From Pseudopedobacter sp965218985 (lineage in GTDB: Bacteria; Bacteroidota; Bacteroidia; Sphingobacteriales; Sphingobacteriaceae), in contig CBDCMP010000005.1 of the NCBI GenBank assembly GCA_965218985.1, positions 1 to 64,000 on the forward strand: a stretch of DNA of 64,000 bases. The letters are read 5' to 3'. The notes beneath the pieces are model-generated. The model was given only the letters and a program-made list of their open reading frames with translations, did not search any database and was not told the origin of the DNA. The translations under genes and the position numbers were made by a program. Positions 36,008 to 44,726 of this stretch are shown here, in pieces. Position 1 is the first letter of the stretch, and each line of letters opens with the position of its first letter.

Positions 36008-36999
36008 AAGTAGCCATTTTAGTTCCTGAAACTGCCATTATTGAGGCTGTTGCAGACCCTCATTACATATTTAATGCAGTAAACCAGTTTTTGCAGTTCT
36101 CCGGGCATAACCCCTTGTTTGATGTTAAAATGGTGGCGGTAAGTAAGGAAGTGAAGTTGAACGGGAGTCTTTTTACTGTTCATATCGATCAGTTAATTAA
36201 TGAAGTACAAGAAATTGATCTGGTGATCATTCCAGCAATAAGCGGCGATATTTCCACTGCTTTAGCGTTAAATAAAGCATTCATCCCCTTTATCATTAAA
36301 CAATATGAGCAAGGTGCAGAAGTGGCTTCTTTATGTATTGGAGCATTTTTACTGGCTTCCACAGGCTTGTTAAATGGAAAAAAATGCTCTACCCACTGGA
36401 ATTCAGCAAACGAATTCAGGGCTATGTTCCCGGATGTTGAACTGGTGGATGGCAATATTATTACCGAAGAAAGCGGAATTTATTCAAGTGGCGGCGCTAA
36501 TTCTTACTGGCAGTTGCTCCTGCATCTGGTAGAGAAATATACCACCCGTGAAACTGCGATTTTAGCTTCCAAATATTTTGCGATTGATATGGACAGGCAG
36601 AGTCAGAATGCGTTTGCCATATTTAAAGGTCAAAAGAATCATACAGATGAAGAAGTGAAAAAGTTGCAGGATTTTATAGAACAAAATATTGATGTAAGAT
36701 TAAATATTGATGACCTTGCGGCCCGGTTTGCCATAGGCAGAAGGAGTTTAGAGCGCAGATTTAAACAAGCCACCAATAATTCCATACTGGAGTACATGCA
36801 AAGAGTAAGGATAGAATCAGCGAAAAAAAGCTTTGAAAACAGCAGAAAAAACATTAATGAAGTGATGTTTGAGGTGGGTTATACAGATACCAAAGCTTTC
36901 AGATCATTATTTAAAAAGATAACTGGATTAACCCCGGTAGCGTACCGTAACAAGTACAATAAAATGGAAATGAATAGATCGGAACTGCTCAGTCAATGA
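36001..36999 (+). CDS. GlxA-type AraC family transcriptional regulator (DJ-1/PfpI fusion)
   Basis: 332 residues. An N-terminal DJ-1/PfpI-like domain (residues 1-185) carries a cysteine at the nucleophile elbow (SLCIGAFLLAS, Cys112). A C-terminal AraC-type double HTH (residues about 218-322) carries DDLAARFAIGRRSLERRFKQA and EVMFEVGYTDTKAFRSLFKKITGLTPVAYR. Such proteins are cytoplasmic regulators whose DJ-1 domain senses an unknown ligand. It is divergent from the SRPBCC/VOC/DoxX operon and the likely controller of it. The dispersed repeat runs exactly up to its start. Confidence 0.9.
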   Translation: MKKVAILVPETAIIEAVADPHYIFNAVNQFLQFSGHNPLFDVKMVAVSKEVKLNGSLFTVHIDQLINEVQEIDLVIIPAISGDISTALALNKAFIPFIIKQYEQGAEVASLCIGAFLLASTGLLNGKKCSTHWNSANEFRAMFPDVELVDGNIITEESGIYSSGGANSYWQLLLHLVEKYTTRETAILASKYFAIDMDRQSQNAFAIFKGQKNHTDEEVKKLQDFIEQNIDVRLNIDDLAARFAIGRRSLERRFKQATNNSILEYMQRVRIESAKKSFENSRKNINEVMFEVGYTDTKAFRSLFKKITGLTPVAYRNKYNKMEMNRSELLSQ

Positions 37000-37247
37000 A
37001 TCAGTTGGAAAGGAACTTAACAGGTTTAAAAATTACATTTTTTATCTTGTCATTTGGTAAATTCGAGAATCGCAAAATCATATCATTTCATTAAGATTGG
37101 AAACAGGCACCTTTAGAAAATCACAGATAAAATACCTGCCATTACTCCAAGCTAATAAAATTTCCCATCCCATTCATTGCTCTTTAAATATTTTTCTATT
37201 TTTAGCGACTTTTAAAAGAGAATAAAAAAGGCAAATACGAATCAAAA

Positions 37248-38561
37248 ATGAAGGTTTTAAAATTTGGTGGAACGTCAGTAGGTAGCCCGGAGCGCATGAA
37301 AACGCTATTGAACATTGTGAACGCCAACGAAAGGCAAGTGGTGGTTTTGTCGGCTGTATCCGGCACCACCAATAGTTTAGTGGAGATCGGACAGGCTTAT
37401 CTGGCATCAGATAAACCCAGGGCCAACCTTTTGATCAAAGACTTAAAGGACAAGTATGAGGTTTTCATTGCCGAGCTTTTTGCCGATGCCGAATACCGGG
37501 AGCAGGCGAAAGAGGTGATCGACCATCACTTTGATTTGTTGTATGCTTTCTCCAACGATTTATTCACCACCATTGAAGATAAAGTGGTGGTGGCACAGGG
37601 AGAGTTGCTTTCGACTACCCTTTATCATGTTTATTTAAAGGAGATTGGTGTGCCATCAGTACTGCTGCCGGCTTTGGAGTTTATGAAGATTGATGCGGAC
37701 AATGAGCCGGTGGTGGATTACCTTACCGAGCACCTTGTGCCTTTGCTGGATGCTGCTCCTGACAATAACCTGTTCATCACGCAGGGTTATATCTGTCGGA
37801 ATTCTTTTGGCGAGATAGACAATTTACGTCGTGGGGGAAGTGATTACACCGCTTCGCTGATTGGTGCCGGAATCCGTTCGGAGGAAGTTCAAATATGGAC
37901 AGATATTGACGGGATGCACAACAACGATCCAAGAATTGTGAAGGGCACCAAACCCATCGCTCATCTTTCTTTTGATGAAGCGGCCGAACTGGCTTATTTT
38001 GGGGCGAAGATCTTGCATCCGCAATCGGTTTTCCCGGCACAAAAGTATAAGATCCCGGTAAGGTTGCTGAACACCATGGAGCCACAGGCTTTTGGCACGT
38101 TGATCTCCAGCGAAAGCGAAAAAGGAAAAATCAAGTCGATTGCGGCAAAAGATGGCATCACAGCCATCAAGGTGCAATCCAGCCGGATGTTGTTGGCTTA
38201 TGGCTTTTTACGTAAGGTTTTTGAGGTTTTCGAGCGTTATAAAACGCCGATTGATATGATCACCACTTCTGAGGTGGCGGTTTCTGTAACCATTGACGAT
38301 ACCAAATATTTGGGCGAGATGACTAAGGAGTTGAGTGATTTTGGTGTGGTGGAGGTGGATGTGAACCATACCATCATCTGCGTGGTGGGCGATTTCGGGG
38401 CCAAAACGCATGGCTTTGCCTCCCGTATTTTCGAATCGTTAAAACATATCCCTCTAAGGATGATTTCTTATGGAGGCAGCAATTACAATATCTCCTTATT
38501 GGTGAAAACAGAGGATAAGGTAGAGGCATTGAGAAGTTTACATCACCGCTTATTTGATTAA
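37248..38561 (+). CDS. Aspartate kinase
   Basis: A 437-residue aspartokinase, the first step of lysine/threonine/methionine synthesis. The kinase signature KFGGTSVGS is at the N-terminus, the catalytic block RRGGSDYTASLIGAGI lies near residue 195, and YFGAKILHP follows. Two ACT regulatory modules are at the C-terminus (IKVQSSRMLLAYGF and VNHTIICVVGD). It is immediately followed by lysA, with the lysA ATG four bases after this stop. This gene and lysA are more GC-rich than the PUL, as expected for core genes. Feedback inhibition by lysine is likely from the ACT domains. Confidence 0.93.
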   Translation: MKVLKFGGTSVGSPERMKTLLNIVNANERQVVVLSAVSGTTNSLVEIGQAYLASDKPRANLLIKDLKDKYEVFIAELFADAEYREQAKEVIDHHFDLLYAFSNDLFTTIEDKVVVAQGELLSTTLYHVYLKEIGVPSVLLPALEFMKIDADNEPVVDYLTEHLVPLLDAAPDNNLFITQGYICRNSFGEIDNLRRGGSDYTASLIGAGIRSEEVQIWTDIDGMHNNDPRIVKGTKPIAHLSFDEAAELAYFGAKILHPQSVFPAQKYKIPVRLLNTMEPQAFGTLISSESEKGKIKSIAAKDGITAIKVQSSRMLLAYGFLRKVFEVFERYKTPIDMITTSEVAVSVTIDDTKYLGEMTKELSDFGVVEVDVNHTIICVVGDFGAKTHGFASRIFESLKHIPLRMISYGGSNYNISLLVKTEDKVEALRSLHHRLFD

Positions 38562-38564
38562 TTG

Positions 38565-39779
38565 ATGGGTAACTTATTTAATAATGATGTGATTGCATCG
38601 TTCCAGGATAAAGAGACACCTTTTTATTATTATGATCTTTCTTTGTTGGAGGAGACATTAAAGGCCTGCAAAACAGCTTCAGATGAATATGACTTTCATG
38701 TGCATTTCGCATTGAAAGCCAATTTTAACAACAGGATTTTAAATGCCATCAAAGCTAAAGGTTTTGGTGCCGATTGTGTCTCTGGCGGTGAAGTGAAGAA
38801 AGCAGTGGAGCTGGGTTTCGATAAAAGGCAAGTTGTTTTTGCCGGCGTTGGAAAATCCGATTCGGAGATCAATTTCGCTTTAGACCAGGATATCTTTGCC
38901 TTCAATGCGGAGTCTGTTCAGGAACTGGAGGTGATCAATGAGCTAGCTGCTGCCAAGGATAAAGTGGCATCGGTGGCAGTGCGCATCAACCCCAATGTGG
39001 ATGCGCACACGCACCATTACATCACTACGGGCCTGGACGAGAATAAATTCGGCATCAATTCCTGGGATTTGCCCAGGGTTTCCGAAACTTTGAAACGGTG
39101 TAAGAATTTAACGTTTTTAGGCGTCCATTTTCATGTGGGCTCTCAGATTGTGGACATGAATGTTTTCAAAAGCCTTTGTGTGAAGGTGAACGAGGTGCAA
39201 CAATGGTTTGAGGAACGTGGCATGCCGGTAAAAGTACTGAATGTTGGCGGTGGCTTGGGTGTGGATTATCAGCATCCGGACGAAAATGCCATTCCTGATT
39301 TTGCCAGTTATTTTAAAATTTTCGCTGATTTCTTAAACATCAAACCTTACCAAGAGGTTCATTTCGAATTGGGAAGGGCTTTGGTTGCACAGTGCAGCAG
39401 TTTAATCGCTAAGGTGTTGTATGTGAAGAACGGCATCAAAAAGAATTTCGTCATCATTGATGCCGGGATGACCGAGCTGATGCGTCCGGCTTTATACCAG
39501 GCTTATCACCAGATAGAAAACATCAGTAAGACGAAAGTCAGCAGTGAAAAGTTGAAATCCATCGAACCGGAAACTTTCAACGCTGAGCTTTCAACTTTCA
39601 ACTATGATGTGGTGGGCCCGATTTGTGAATCATCAGACTGCTTTGGCAAGGAAGTGATTTTGCCGGAGACGGAACGCGGAGATTTGATCGCTTTACGGAC
39701 TACGGGTGCTTACGGCGAGGTAATGGCTTCGGCCTATAATTTAAGACCTGCCATCCGGCATGTTTTTTCTGTGGGATAA
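38565..39779 (+). CDS. lysA: Diaminopimelate decarboxylase
   Basis: Catalyses the last step of lysine synthesis. The PLP-binding lysine is in HFALKANFN (near residue 48). Other family blocks are GFGADCVSGGE, GVHFHVGSQI, NVGGGLGVDY, HFELGRALVAQ, AGMTELMRPALY and the substrate-cysteine motif GPICESSDCF. The ATG at 38565 is preferred to a TTG one codon earlier. Between IENIS and YDVVGPIC there is an extra segment of about 25 residues (39522-39601) that typical enzymes lack. It looks like an in-frame insertion made of short inverted and repeated GAAAAGTTGAAA/TTTCAACTTTCAAC sequence. Confidence 0.93.
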   Translation: MGNLFNNDVIASFQDKETPFYYYDLSLLEETLKACKTASDEYDFHVHFALKANFNNRILNAIKAKGFGADCVSGGEVKKAVELGFDKRQVVFAGVGKSDSEINFALDQDIFAFNAESVQELEVINELAAAKDKVASVAVRINPNVDAHTHHYITTGLDENKFGINSWDLPRVSETLKRCKNLTFLGVHFHVGSQIVDMNVFKSLCVKVNEVQQWFEERGMPVKVLNVGGGLGVDYQHPDENAIPDFASYFKIFADFLNIKPYQEVHFELGRALVAQCSSLIAKVLYVKNGIKKNFVIIDAGMTELMRPALYQAYHQIENISKTKVSSEKLKSIEPETFNAELSTFNYDVVGPICESSDCFGKEVILPETERGDLIALRTTGAYGEVMASAYNLRPAIRHVFSVG

Positions 39780-39873
39780 ATTGGATATCATCATGATCAA
39801 GCCTGTTTATGTTTACCCATAAGCAAGCTTTTTTACGGGTTAGTTGTTTTTCTTTTGAGCACCAAAGAACCAA

Positions 39874-39996
<123 letters not shown>

Positions 39997-40078
39997 CATG
40001 AAACGAAAGCAGGTCATTAAAAAAATAAAAAAGCTGAATAAATGCGCTCTTTTTAGCTCAGGTGCTTTAAAACAAACA

Positions 40079-40462
40079 TCATTCCCCATCAAAAAATTCA
40101 CATAATTCACCAAAATAGCTGCTGTTCCAGCCCTCTGCAAACTCTTCATACACTTCGTCGGGGATGTTGGTGTGCAGCAATTCCACGGAGGTGCCTCTTT
40201 GATGTTCATGGATCTTCATCGTGACGATAGAAAGTTCCTCCTGTCCTTCAAAATCCCATTGCTGCACTATTTTTTTGTTTGCTTCAAACTCCAGATTTTT
40301 GCCGGTAATGTCTCCGTCAAATAAAGAAAATTCCGATCCGGGTTCCGTACTCATTTCCGCTTCGGCACCGCTCCATAATTGAATGCTCAATGGAATGGTC
40401 AACGCTAAATAAACTTCTTCAGGTGTGGCGGTAATGGTGTAGTATTTTTTGAAATCTTTCAC
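40079..40462 (-). CDS. SRPBCC (AHSA1-like) domain protein
   Basis: A 127-residue helix-grip protein (KKYYTITATPEEVYLALTIPLSIQLWSG, FSLFDGDITGKNLEFEANKKIVQQWDF, and a final helix VYEEFAEGWNSSYFGELCEFF). It resembles small SRPBCC proteins frequently seen in Sphingobacteriaceae. No active site can be assigned. It stands alone, about 100 bases from its nearest neighbour on the same strand. Confidence 0.8.
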   Translation of the reverse strand: MKDFKKYYTITATPEEVYLALTIPLSIQLWSGAEAEMSTEPGSEFSLFDGDITGKNLEFEANKKIVQQWDFEGQEELSIVTMKIHEHQRGTSVELLHTNIPDEVYEEFAEGWNSSYFGELCEFFDGE

Positions 40463-40567
40463 TTTTAAGGTTTTAGGGACAAAGATAAAAGGTTTAAGGA
40501 CAGATCTTACAGATTAATGCAATGTGGTTATTCCTTAAACCCCAGACCTCAAACCCTATACCTTTTA

Positions 40568-40780
40568 TCAGCTTTTCTTGGCGGTCACCAAAACCACCAC
40601 CCCCGCAATGAGGATCACTCCGCCCACATAAGGCGGCCAGTTCACGGTCTCTTTTTTATCTGCCGATATTTGCAATGGCCCGGCATCCACTACTTTCTCT
40701 TTTTTGGTGTAAGAGAATCCACCCCAAACCAACATCGCTATACCCACCACAATTAAAATAATTCCTACTGTTCTGTTCAT
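40568..40780 (-). CDS. Small two-helix membrane protein
   Basis: A 70-residue protein with two membrane segments (residues 4-23, GIILIVVGIAMLVWGGF; residues 50-66, YVGGVILIAGVVVLVT) and a polar loop between them. This recalls DUF3185-type proteins. The N-terminus is on the start codon itself. It lies 18 bases downstream of the lipoprotein gene on the same strand and may be its operon partner. No function can be assigned. Confidence 0.68.
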   Translation of the reverse strand: MNRTVGIILIVVGIAMLVWGGFSYTKKEKVVDAGPLQISADKKETVNWPPYVGGVILIAGVVVLVTAKKS

Positions 40781-40798
40781 GATTATTTTTTTTAAGGT

Positions 40799-41623
40799 TT
40801 AAAACGTATATCCTAAAGCAATTTTAGAACCAAAATTAACGTCGTTACCAATTTGAAGGGATCCCATCATTCTTTTGTATTTAAGATAATAGCTTGCGGT
40901 GATACAGGCTCTGGAAAAGTATGCATCGCTGAGGTTTCTGTCGGTGATATTTCTGAAACTGTTACCCAGGTTAAAAGTTCCACCTATAAATAACCGTAAA
41001 GAAACTTGTAGATCAGCAGTTCCAAAGGCATTGTTTTTAATGATTTCTGATGATAAACCCGTTGTGTAAAATCTGGAAAGATTAGAAACATACACTCTTA
41101 TTCCTGTTTCTGTGATGTTCTGTTTAAAAAGTGAATCTCTATAATCCTTATAAGAACCATTCTCCACAGAAAAAGCATTCTCCCAATTGATGACACGAAA
41201 ATTCGTTTTCCCATTATCAGAAATAATTTGATATCCAATGGTGGTTCTTAAACCTAAATTGTTAAAATTCAATCTAAAACTTTTTACAGCAGGGTCATTG
41301 GGATAATTTTTATTGGTAAGCGTGTCATTGTAAATCGCTTTTCCTAAATCAGCGAATAAGCCATAACCAAAATTAAATTGTTTGTAGGTGTGCCCTCTGT
41401 TGATATTTATCACACCCGCTTCAAATTGAAGATGACCATCTTTAGATTGGGCCACATCATAGCCCAACGAAACATTTGTTATAGAAGTGGTGGAATCTTT
41501 ATAAAATGGTCTTGGTATGTAGCCGATATTATTTTGTCCGGTGACAGGAGGTGTGATAAAACGAGTACAGGAAGAAAATGAGATCAGCAGCAATGATGAA
41601 AGTGTAATTAAAATGTTTTTCAT
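40799..41623 (-). CDS. Putative lipidated outer-membrane beta-barrel protein, paralogue 1
   Basis: A 274-residue protein (ATG at 41623 chosen, MKNILITLSS; 41641 adds six residues). It has a lipoprotein signal with lipobox ISFSSC, a conserved NNIGYIPRPFYKDS, then repeating amphipathic strands and a C-terminal LGYTF. The terminal phenylalanine is typical of outer-membrane barrels. It is clearly homologous to the neighbouring gene along its whole length (GQNNIGYIPRP / GGNNIGYLPRP; INWENAFSVENG / LNWESAFSTENG; FTTGLS-type blocks). I do not recognise a named family. Confidence 0.62.
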   Translation of the reverse strand: MKNILITLSSLLLISFSSCTRFITPPVTGQNNIGYIPRPFYKDSTTSITNVSLGYDVAQSKDGHLQFEAGVININRGHTYKQFNFGYGLFADLGKAIYNDTLTNKNYPNDPAVKSFRLNFNNLGLRTTIGYQIISDNGKTNFRVINWENAFSVENGSYKDYRDSLFKQNITETGIRVYVSNLSRFYTTGLSSEIIKNNAFGTADLQVSLRLFIGGTFNLGNSFRNITDRNLSDAYFSRACITASYYLKYKRMMGSLQIGNDVNFGSKIALGYTF

Positions 41624-41718
41624 AACCTTAGTTACGCCCATTTTTCACACATTGATACATTAAGTTTTTGTTAAGTGAATGTATGCTAATCCTGTATAAA
41701 TCTCACATTCATACAGAT

Positions 41719-42531
41719 TTAAAAAGAATAACCTAATGTGAATTTGCTGCCTGAGAGATACCGTTGAGAGGTCTCCAAATTGCCAAAAAACCTATTATAT
41801 TGGAAAAATGAGCTGAAACATATCACTGTTGAATCTTTAGTATAGCTGGCGGTTCCACTGACATTTTTAGTACGCTGTTTTAACCAGGGAGAGTAACCTA
41901 TAAATAACCTATAACCAATCCTGAAACTTTTCTTGTTCCATTTAGAATTGAAAATTCCTTCAGTAGATAAGCCTGTGGTAAATAAGTTGCTTTGTTTTGA
42001 AACATAGAAGGTATAATCTCCTGATGGTATTGGAGCACCGTTGTATAATTCTTTTCTATATTCATAGAACGCTCCATTCTCAGTAGAAAAGGCACTTTCC
42101 CAGTTCAGTATTCTAAAATCAAAATTTTGATCGCTGTATAATGGCTGTAATCCTATGGTTATCCTTAATCCACCGCCATAAAGAGATTTTACAAAACTAT
42201 CTATTCCATAACTTGAATCTCCTGGCTTTACATAATTTGCCTGACCTACAAAACCAAAAAAACCATATCCAAAATTGAAATGATTCACGATATGGCCTCT
42301 GCTGATATTTAGAGAACCTATTTTAAAATCAATGTCCTCAGATTCATCTCTGAAATATCCAAAATCCCCGGATATATAAGTGCTGGATTTTACAGAATCC
42401 GATTGAATAGGTCTTGGTAAATAACCGATATTATTTCCTCCTGAAAGAGCCGGAGCGATATAGGTGCTGCAAGAACTCAAAATGATGCTTTCGAAAAAAA
42501 TGAATCCGGTAAAGAAAAAAATGTTTTTCAT
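41719..42531 (-). CDS. Putative lipidated outer-membrane beta-barrel protein, paralogue 2
   Basis: A 270-residue paralogue of the next gene downstream (ATG at 42531, MKNIFFFTG). It has lipobox ILSSC, GGNNIGYLPRP, HFNFGYGFFGF, ILNWESAFSTENGAFYEY, NLFTTGLSTEG and a C-terminal KFTLGYSF. The pair is separated by 95 bases and looks like an old tandem duplication. Lipidation plus a barrel-like C-terminal signature is unusual. Alternatively, these could be periplasm-facing lipoproteins with a beta-rich fold. Function unknown. Confidence 0.62.
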   Translation of the reverse strand: MKNIFFFTGFIFFESIILSSCSTYIAPALSGGNNIGYLPRPIQSDSVKSSTYISGDFGYFRDESEDIDFKIGSLNISRGHIVNHFNFGYGFFGFVGQANYVKPGDSSYGIDSFVKSLYGGGLRITIGLQPLYSDQNFDFRILNWESAFSTENGAFYEYRKELYNGAPIPSGDYTFYVSKQSNLFTTGLSTEGIFNSKWNKKSFRIGYRLFIGYSPWLKQRTKNVSGTASYTKDSTVICFSSFFQYNRFFGNLETSQRYLSGSKFTLGYSF

Positions 42532-42570
42532 GGTGATGACCATAGGCTAAGTAAAGAAAGTGATTTTTAA

Positions 42571-42725
42571 TTAAGAATAAGCATGCTCTCCCGTTACATT
42601 CAAACTTATGATTAATAAATGAATGTTATAAGTTCCTTCGCCCATGCCTCCAGACATTTGCCTTGTTCCCCTCGCGATGTTTAAAACCTGCTCACCGCAT
42701 CCCGACTTCAAATTTATTCTTTTAT
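42571..42725 (-). pseudogene. Relic of the glutaryl-CoA dehydrogenase 3' end
   Basis: The minus strand encodes VLNIARGTRQMSGGMG, then EGTYNIHLLIISLNVTGEHAYS and a stop. It aligns with the C-terminus of the intact glutaryl-CoA dehydrogenase at 45382-46617 (ALNIAREARQMLGGMG ... EGTHDIHLLITGLDVTGENAFT). About 60 bp (20 codons) between the two blocks is deleted in frame, and the rest has diverged to roughly 75% identity. It lies at the far side of an accessory segment, in the same orientation as the intact gene. Confidence 0.85.
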
Positions 42726-42759
42726 TCCATGATTTTTTGTTTAACTTAGAATTAACCAA

Positions 42760-43317
42760 ACCGGCAGGAAGCTTTATTTCGGGTTGTTGTCCAAAGCAAA
42801 GCCTCCTTACAGCTAAACTAAACGAGATGAGCGATGAACAAATTGCGAACTTCCATTTTTGTTGTCCATTTTAAACCTTCCCTTGCCCAATCGCCAGAGC
42901 AGGTGCTGCTGATGGCTAGCTTCTATTTTTATAAGGCCCGTAGCTATCCCACGGGTGCATCGCGGTGGTCCATCATCCCCTAAATAGGAACACCTCCGTT
43001 TTCCTATTGCACTAGCTGTAAAGACATCCGGCCATTGATGCAGGATTGCCCTCTGCAATCCCTTATTCATCCTTTCTCCTGGTCTTTTCTCTTGATGCTC
43101 ATGGATGGACCGCCGCAAACCCCTGCTTCTCCTTCTTATTGACGCCCTCCATTGTTTTAATACTGCTTTGAAATGAAAACTGATGCACTTATATGTACGG
43201 TTTGTACACCTGCAATTGGGCGGGGCAAGGTTATGGCTACCCATAGGCACACCCTTCACCACTTATGTGGTTTAGCATTTCTGGTTATTTTCCTGGTTTC
43301 TTACCTCCTTTACCCAA
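42760..43317. other. Gene-poor, GC-richer stretch
   Basis: About 560 bases with a base composition noticeably richer in G and C than the flanking lipoprotein genes. Open frames exist on both strands (for instance 42813-43262 on the minus strand), but they have no recognisable domains and are rich in Arg, Cys and His, as expected for chance frames. I support no gene here. It belongs to the segment bounded by the glutaryl-CoA dehydrogenase relic. Confidence 0.5.
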
Positions 43318-43632
43318 CAAAAGCTATTTGCTACCCGGCAAGAGCAATTTGTAAGCCTGCAAAAACAATTTGTAATCCAACAAAAACAATTTGTAAGCCT
43401 GCAAGAGCAATTTGTAAGCCTGCAAAAACAATTTGTAACCCAACAAAAGCAATTTGTAAGCCTGCAAAAGCAATTTGTAACCCAACAAAAGCAGTTTGTA
43501 ACCCAACAAAAACAATTTGTAACCCAACAAAAGCAATTTGTAACCCAACAAAAGCAATTTGTAACCCAACAAAAGCAATTTGTAAGCCTGCAAAAACAAT
43601 TTGTAACCCAACAAAAGCAATTTGTAAAACAG
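43318..43632 (+). repeat. Array of fifteen 21-bp tandem repeats
   Basis: Fifteen units of 21 bases fill 315 bases exactly. The common unit is CAAAAGCAATTTGTAACCCAA, with a variant half-unit GTAAGCCTG replacing GTAACCCAA in several units. One plus-strand frame reads heptads of the type QKQFVTQ / QKQFVSL without stops from about 43275 to 43652 but has no start codon. Unit-to-unit differences AAA/AAG and CAA/CAG are synonymous in that frame. This suggests the array was once part of a coiled-coil protein. The frame ends KQDLIPAA. Other frames are also open and are less convincing. Confidence 0.85.
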
Positions 43633-43885
43633 GATTTGATTCCTGCTGCTTAGGATCCCTGCTTTTACGATCAACAGGGAGGTATTTAAAGGCAAAAGCA
43701 ATGACTTTAAGCTATGGCGTAAATACCTATCGTGGTTCCCGCCTGAAAATGGTACTGCAGCCCTGCTTAAGGGTAAAATTATTTTGTTGGGCCTGGGGAG
43801 CTTACCTGAGAGGGCCACCTGCCTGATCGGCTAATTTTTTTAATCAACAGCAATTTTTAATCAACATTTACAAAATCGAATAATT

Positions 43886-44494
43886 ATGTTTAAGCAAAAA
43901 ATAATCATCAATTACGGTCGGTTGGGAGACACCGAGCTGGAACAAAAGACACAGGAAATACTGGCCGCCCTTACCGGTAATGCCGCTTTCCCGACCCCGC
44001 AACCGCCCTTAGCAGATGTCCAAACGGCTTTGGACGAGTTTGAAGCCGCCATGCTTGCGGCGGCAAATAGAGACCATATTAAAATTGAGCTGAAAAACCT
44101 GAAAAGGGAAGCCCTGCTTGCGCAGTTGAACCGACTGGCGCAGTACGTACAAGTCAGCAGCGACGGCGGTATGGAAAAAATGCTGTCCAGTGGTTTCGAC
44201 CTGAGCAAGACCAGGGGACCGGTGGGCCCTTTGCCCAAACCATCAGGTTTTAAGGTGAGCGCCATCGGCACCGGTACCATGAAGCTGAGCCTGAATGCCA
44301 TAGATGGAGCGGATAATTACCAGTACGAATACCGCAAAGCGGATAGTGAGAACTGGCAGATGCAAATCCTCTCCAAATCCAGGGTGAGCATCAGTGGGCT
44401 GGAGAGCGGGATGGAGTACCTGTTTAGGGTGACGGCCCTGGGCAGTAACCCCACCCGGGTGTATAGTGATGTATTGCGCAGTTTTGCGCTCTAA
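43886..44494 (+). CDS. Fibronectin type III domain protein
   Basis: A 202-residue soluble protein without a signal peptide. Residues 1-105 are mostly helical (LEQKTQEILAAL, LDEFEAAMLAAANRDHIKIELKNLKREALLAQLNRLAQYV). Residues 112-200 form one Fn3 domain (PKPSGFKVSAIGTGTMKLSLNAIDGADNYQYEYR and GLESGMEYLFRVTALGSN). The GC content is clearly higher than in the lipoprotein genes upstream, suggesting acquisition. I recall similar helical-Fn3 proteins in Sphingobacteriaceae, without known function. It sits in the accessory segment between the repeat array and the RAYT. Confidence 0.75.
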   Translation: MFKQKIIINYGRLGDTELEQKTQEILAALTGNAAFPTPQPPLADVQTALDEFEAAMLAAANRDHIKIELKNLKREALLAQLNRLAQYVQVSSDGGMEKMLSSGFDLSKTRGPVGPLPKPSGFKVSAIGTGTMKLSLNAIDGADNYQYEYRKADSENWQMQILSKSRVSISGLESGMEYLFRVTALGSNPTRVYSDVLRSFAL

Positions 44495-44569
44495 GTGAGG
44501 TGGATTCCCCTTCCTGCTGGTAATGAAGCAGAAATATAACGCCAAATGACTATTTTTATTCATTAGTGG

Positions 44570-44661
44570 GGAGGGAAATGGATGAATCCATTGTATGCGT
44601 GGTGTTTGCCTCTTATAGCCCACGGTTTAAACCATAGCCCACGGTTTAAACCGTGGGCTAT
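44570..44661 (+). repeat. REP-like flank A of the RAYT
   Basis: A 92-base stretch repeated directly at 45253-45363. It ends in one 19-base half-unit (TAGCCCACGGTTTAAACCA) followed by a perfect 28-bp palindrome at 44634-44661 (centre GGTTTAAACC). A separate small hairpin, AAACCGTT-TC-AACGGTTT, follows at 44684-44701. These palindromes are the kind recognised by Y1 REP-associated transposases. Confidence 0.85.
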
Positions 44662-44726
44662 GTGGGAACGTTCACAAATTCAGAAACCGTTTCAACGGTT
44701 TATAAAATAAATTAAACAGCTATGAT

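Noticed and set aside
37000..37247. Lysine riboswitch before aspartokinase
   Set aside because: I looked for a structured leader with lysine-aptamer features in the 248-bp gap and saw only AT-rich sequence without the expected helices.
42813..43262. A 149-codon minus-strand frame in the GC-richer stretch
   Set aside because: Composition is rich in Arg, His, Cys and Ser, with no domain pattern. High GC lengthens chance frames.
43318..43632. CRISPR array
   Set aside because: The units are contiguous 21-mers with no unique spacers, and no cas genes are present.
43324..43818. A minus-strand frame of YKLLLLG repeats over the same array
   Set aside because: It is an artefact of the 21-bp repeat having no stop in this frame. 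The Leu/Tyr repeats match no family I know.
43173..43826. A 217-codon plus-strand frame through the 21-bp array (ICNPTKA repeats)
   Set aside because: Unit-to-unit variation is non-silent in this frame but silent in the QKQFVTQ frame. The non-repeat parts resemble no protein.
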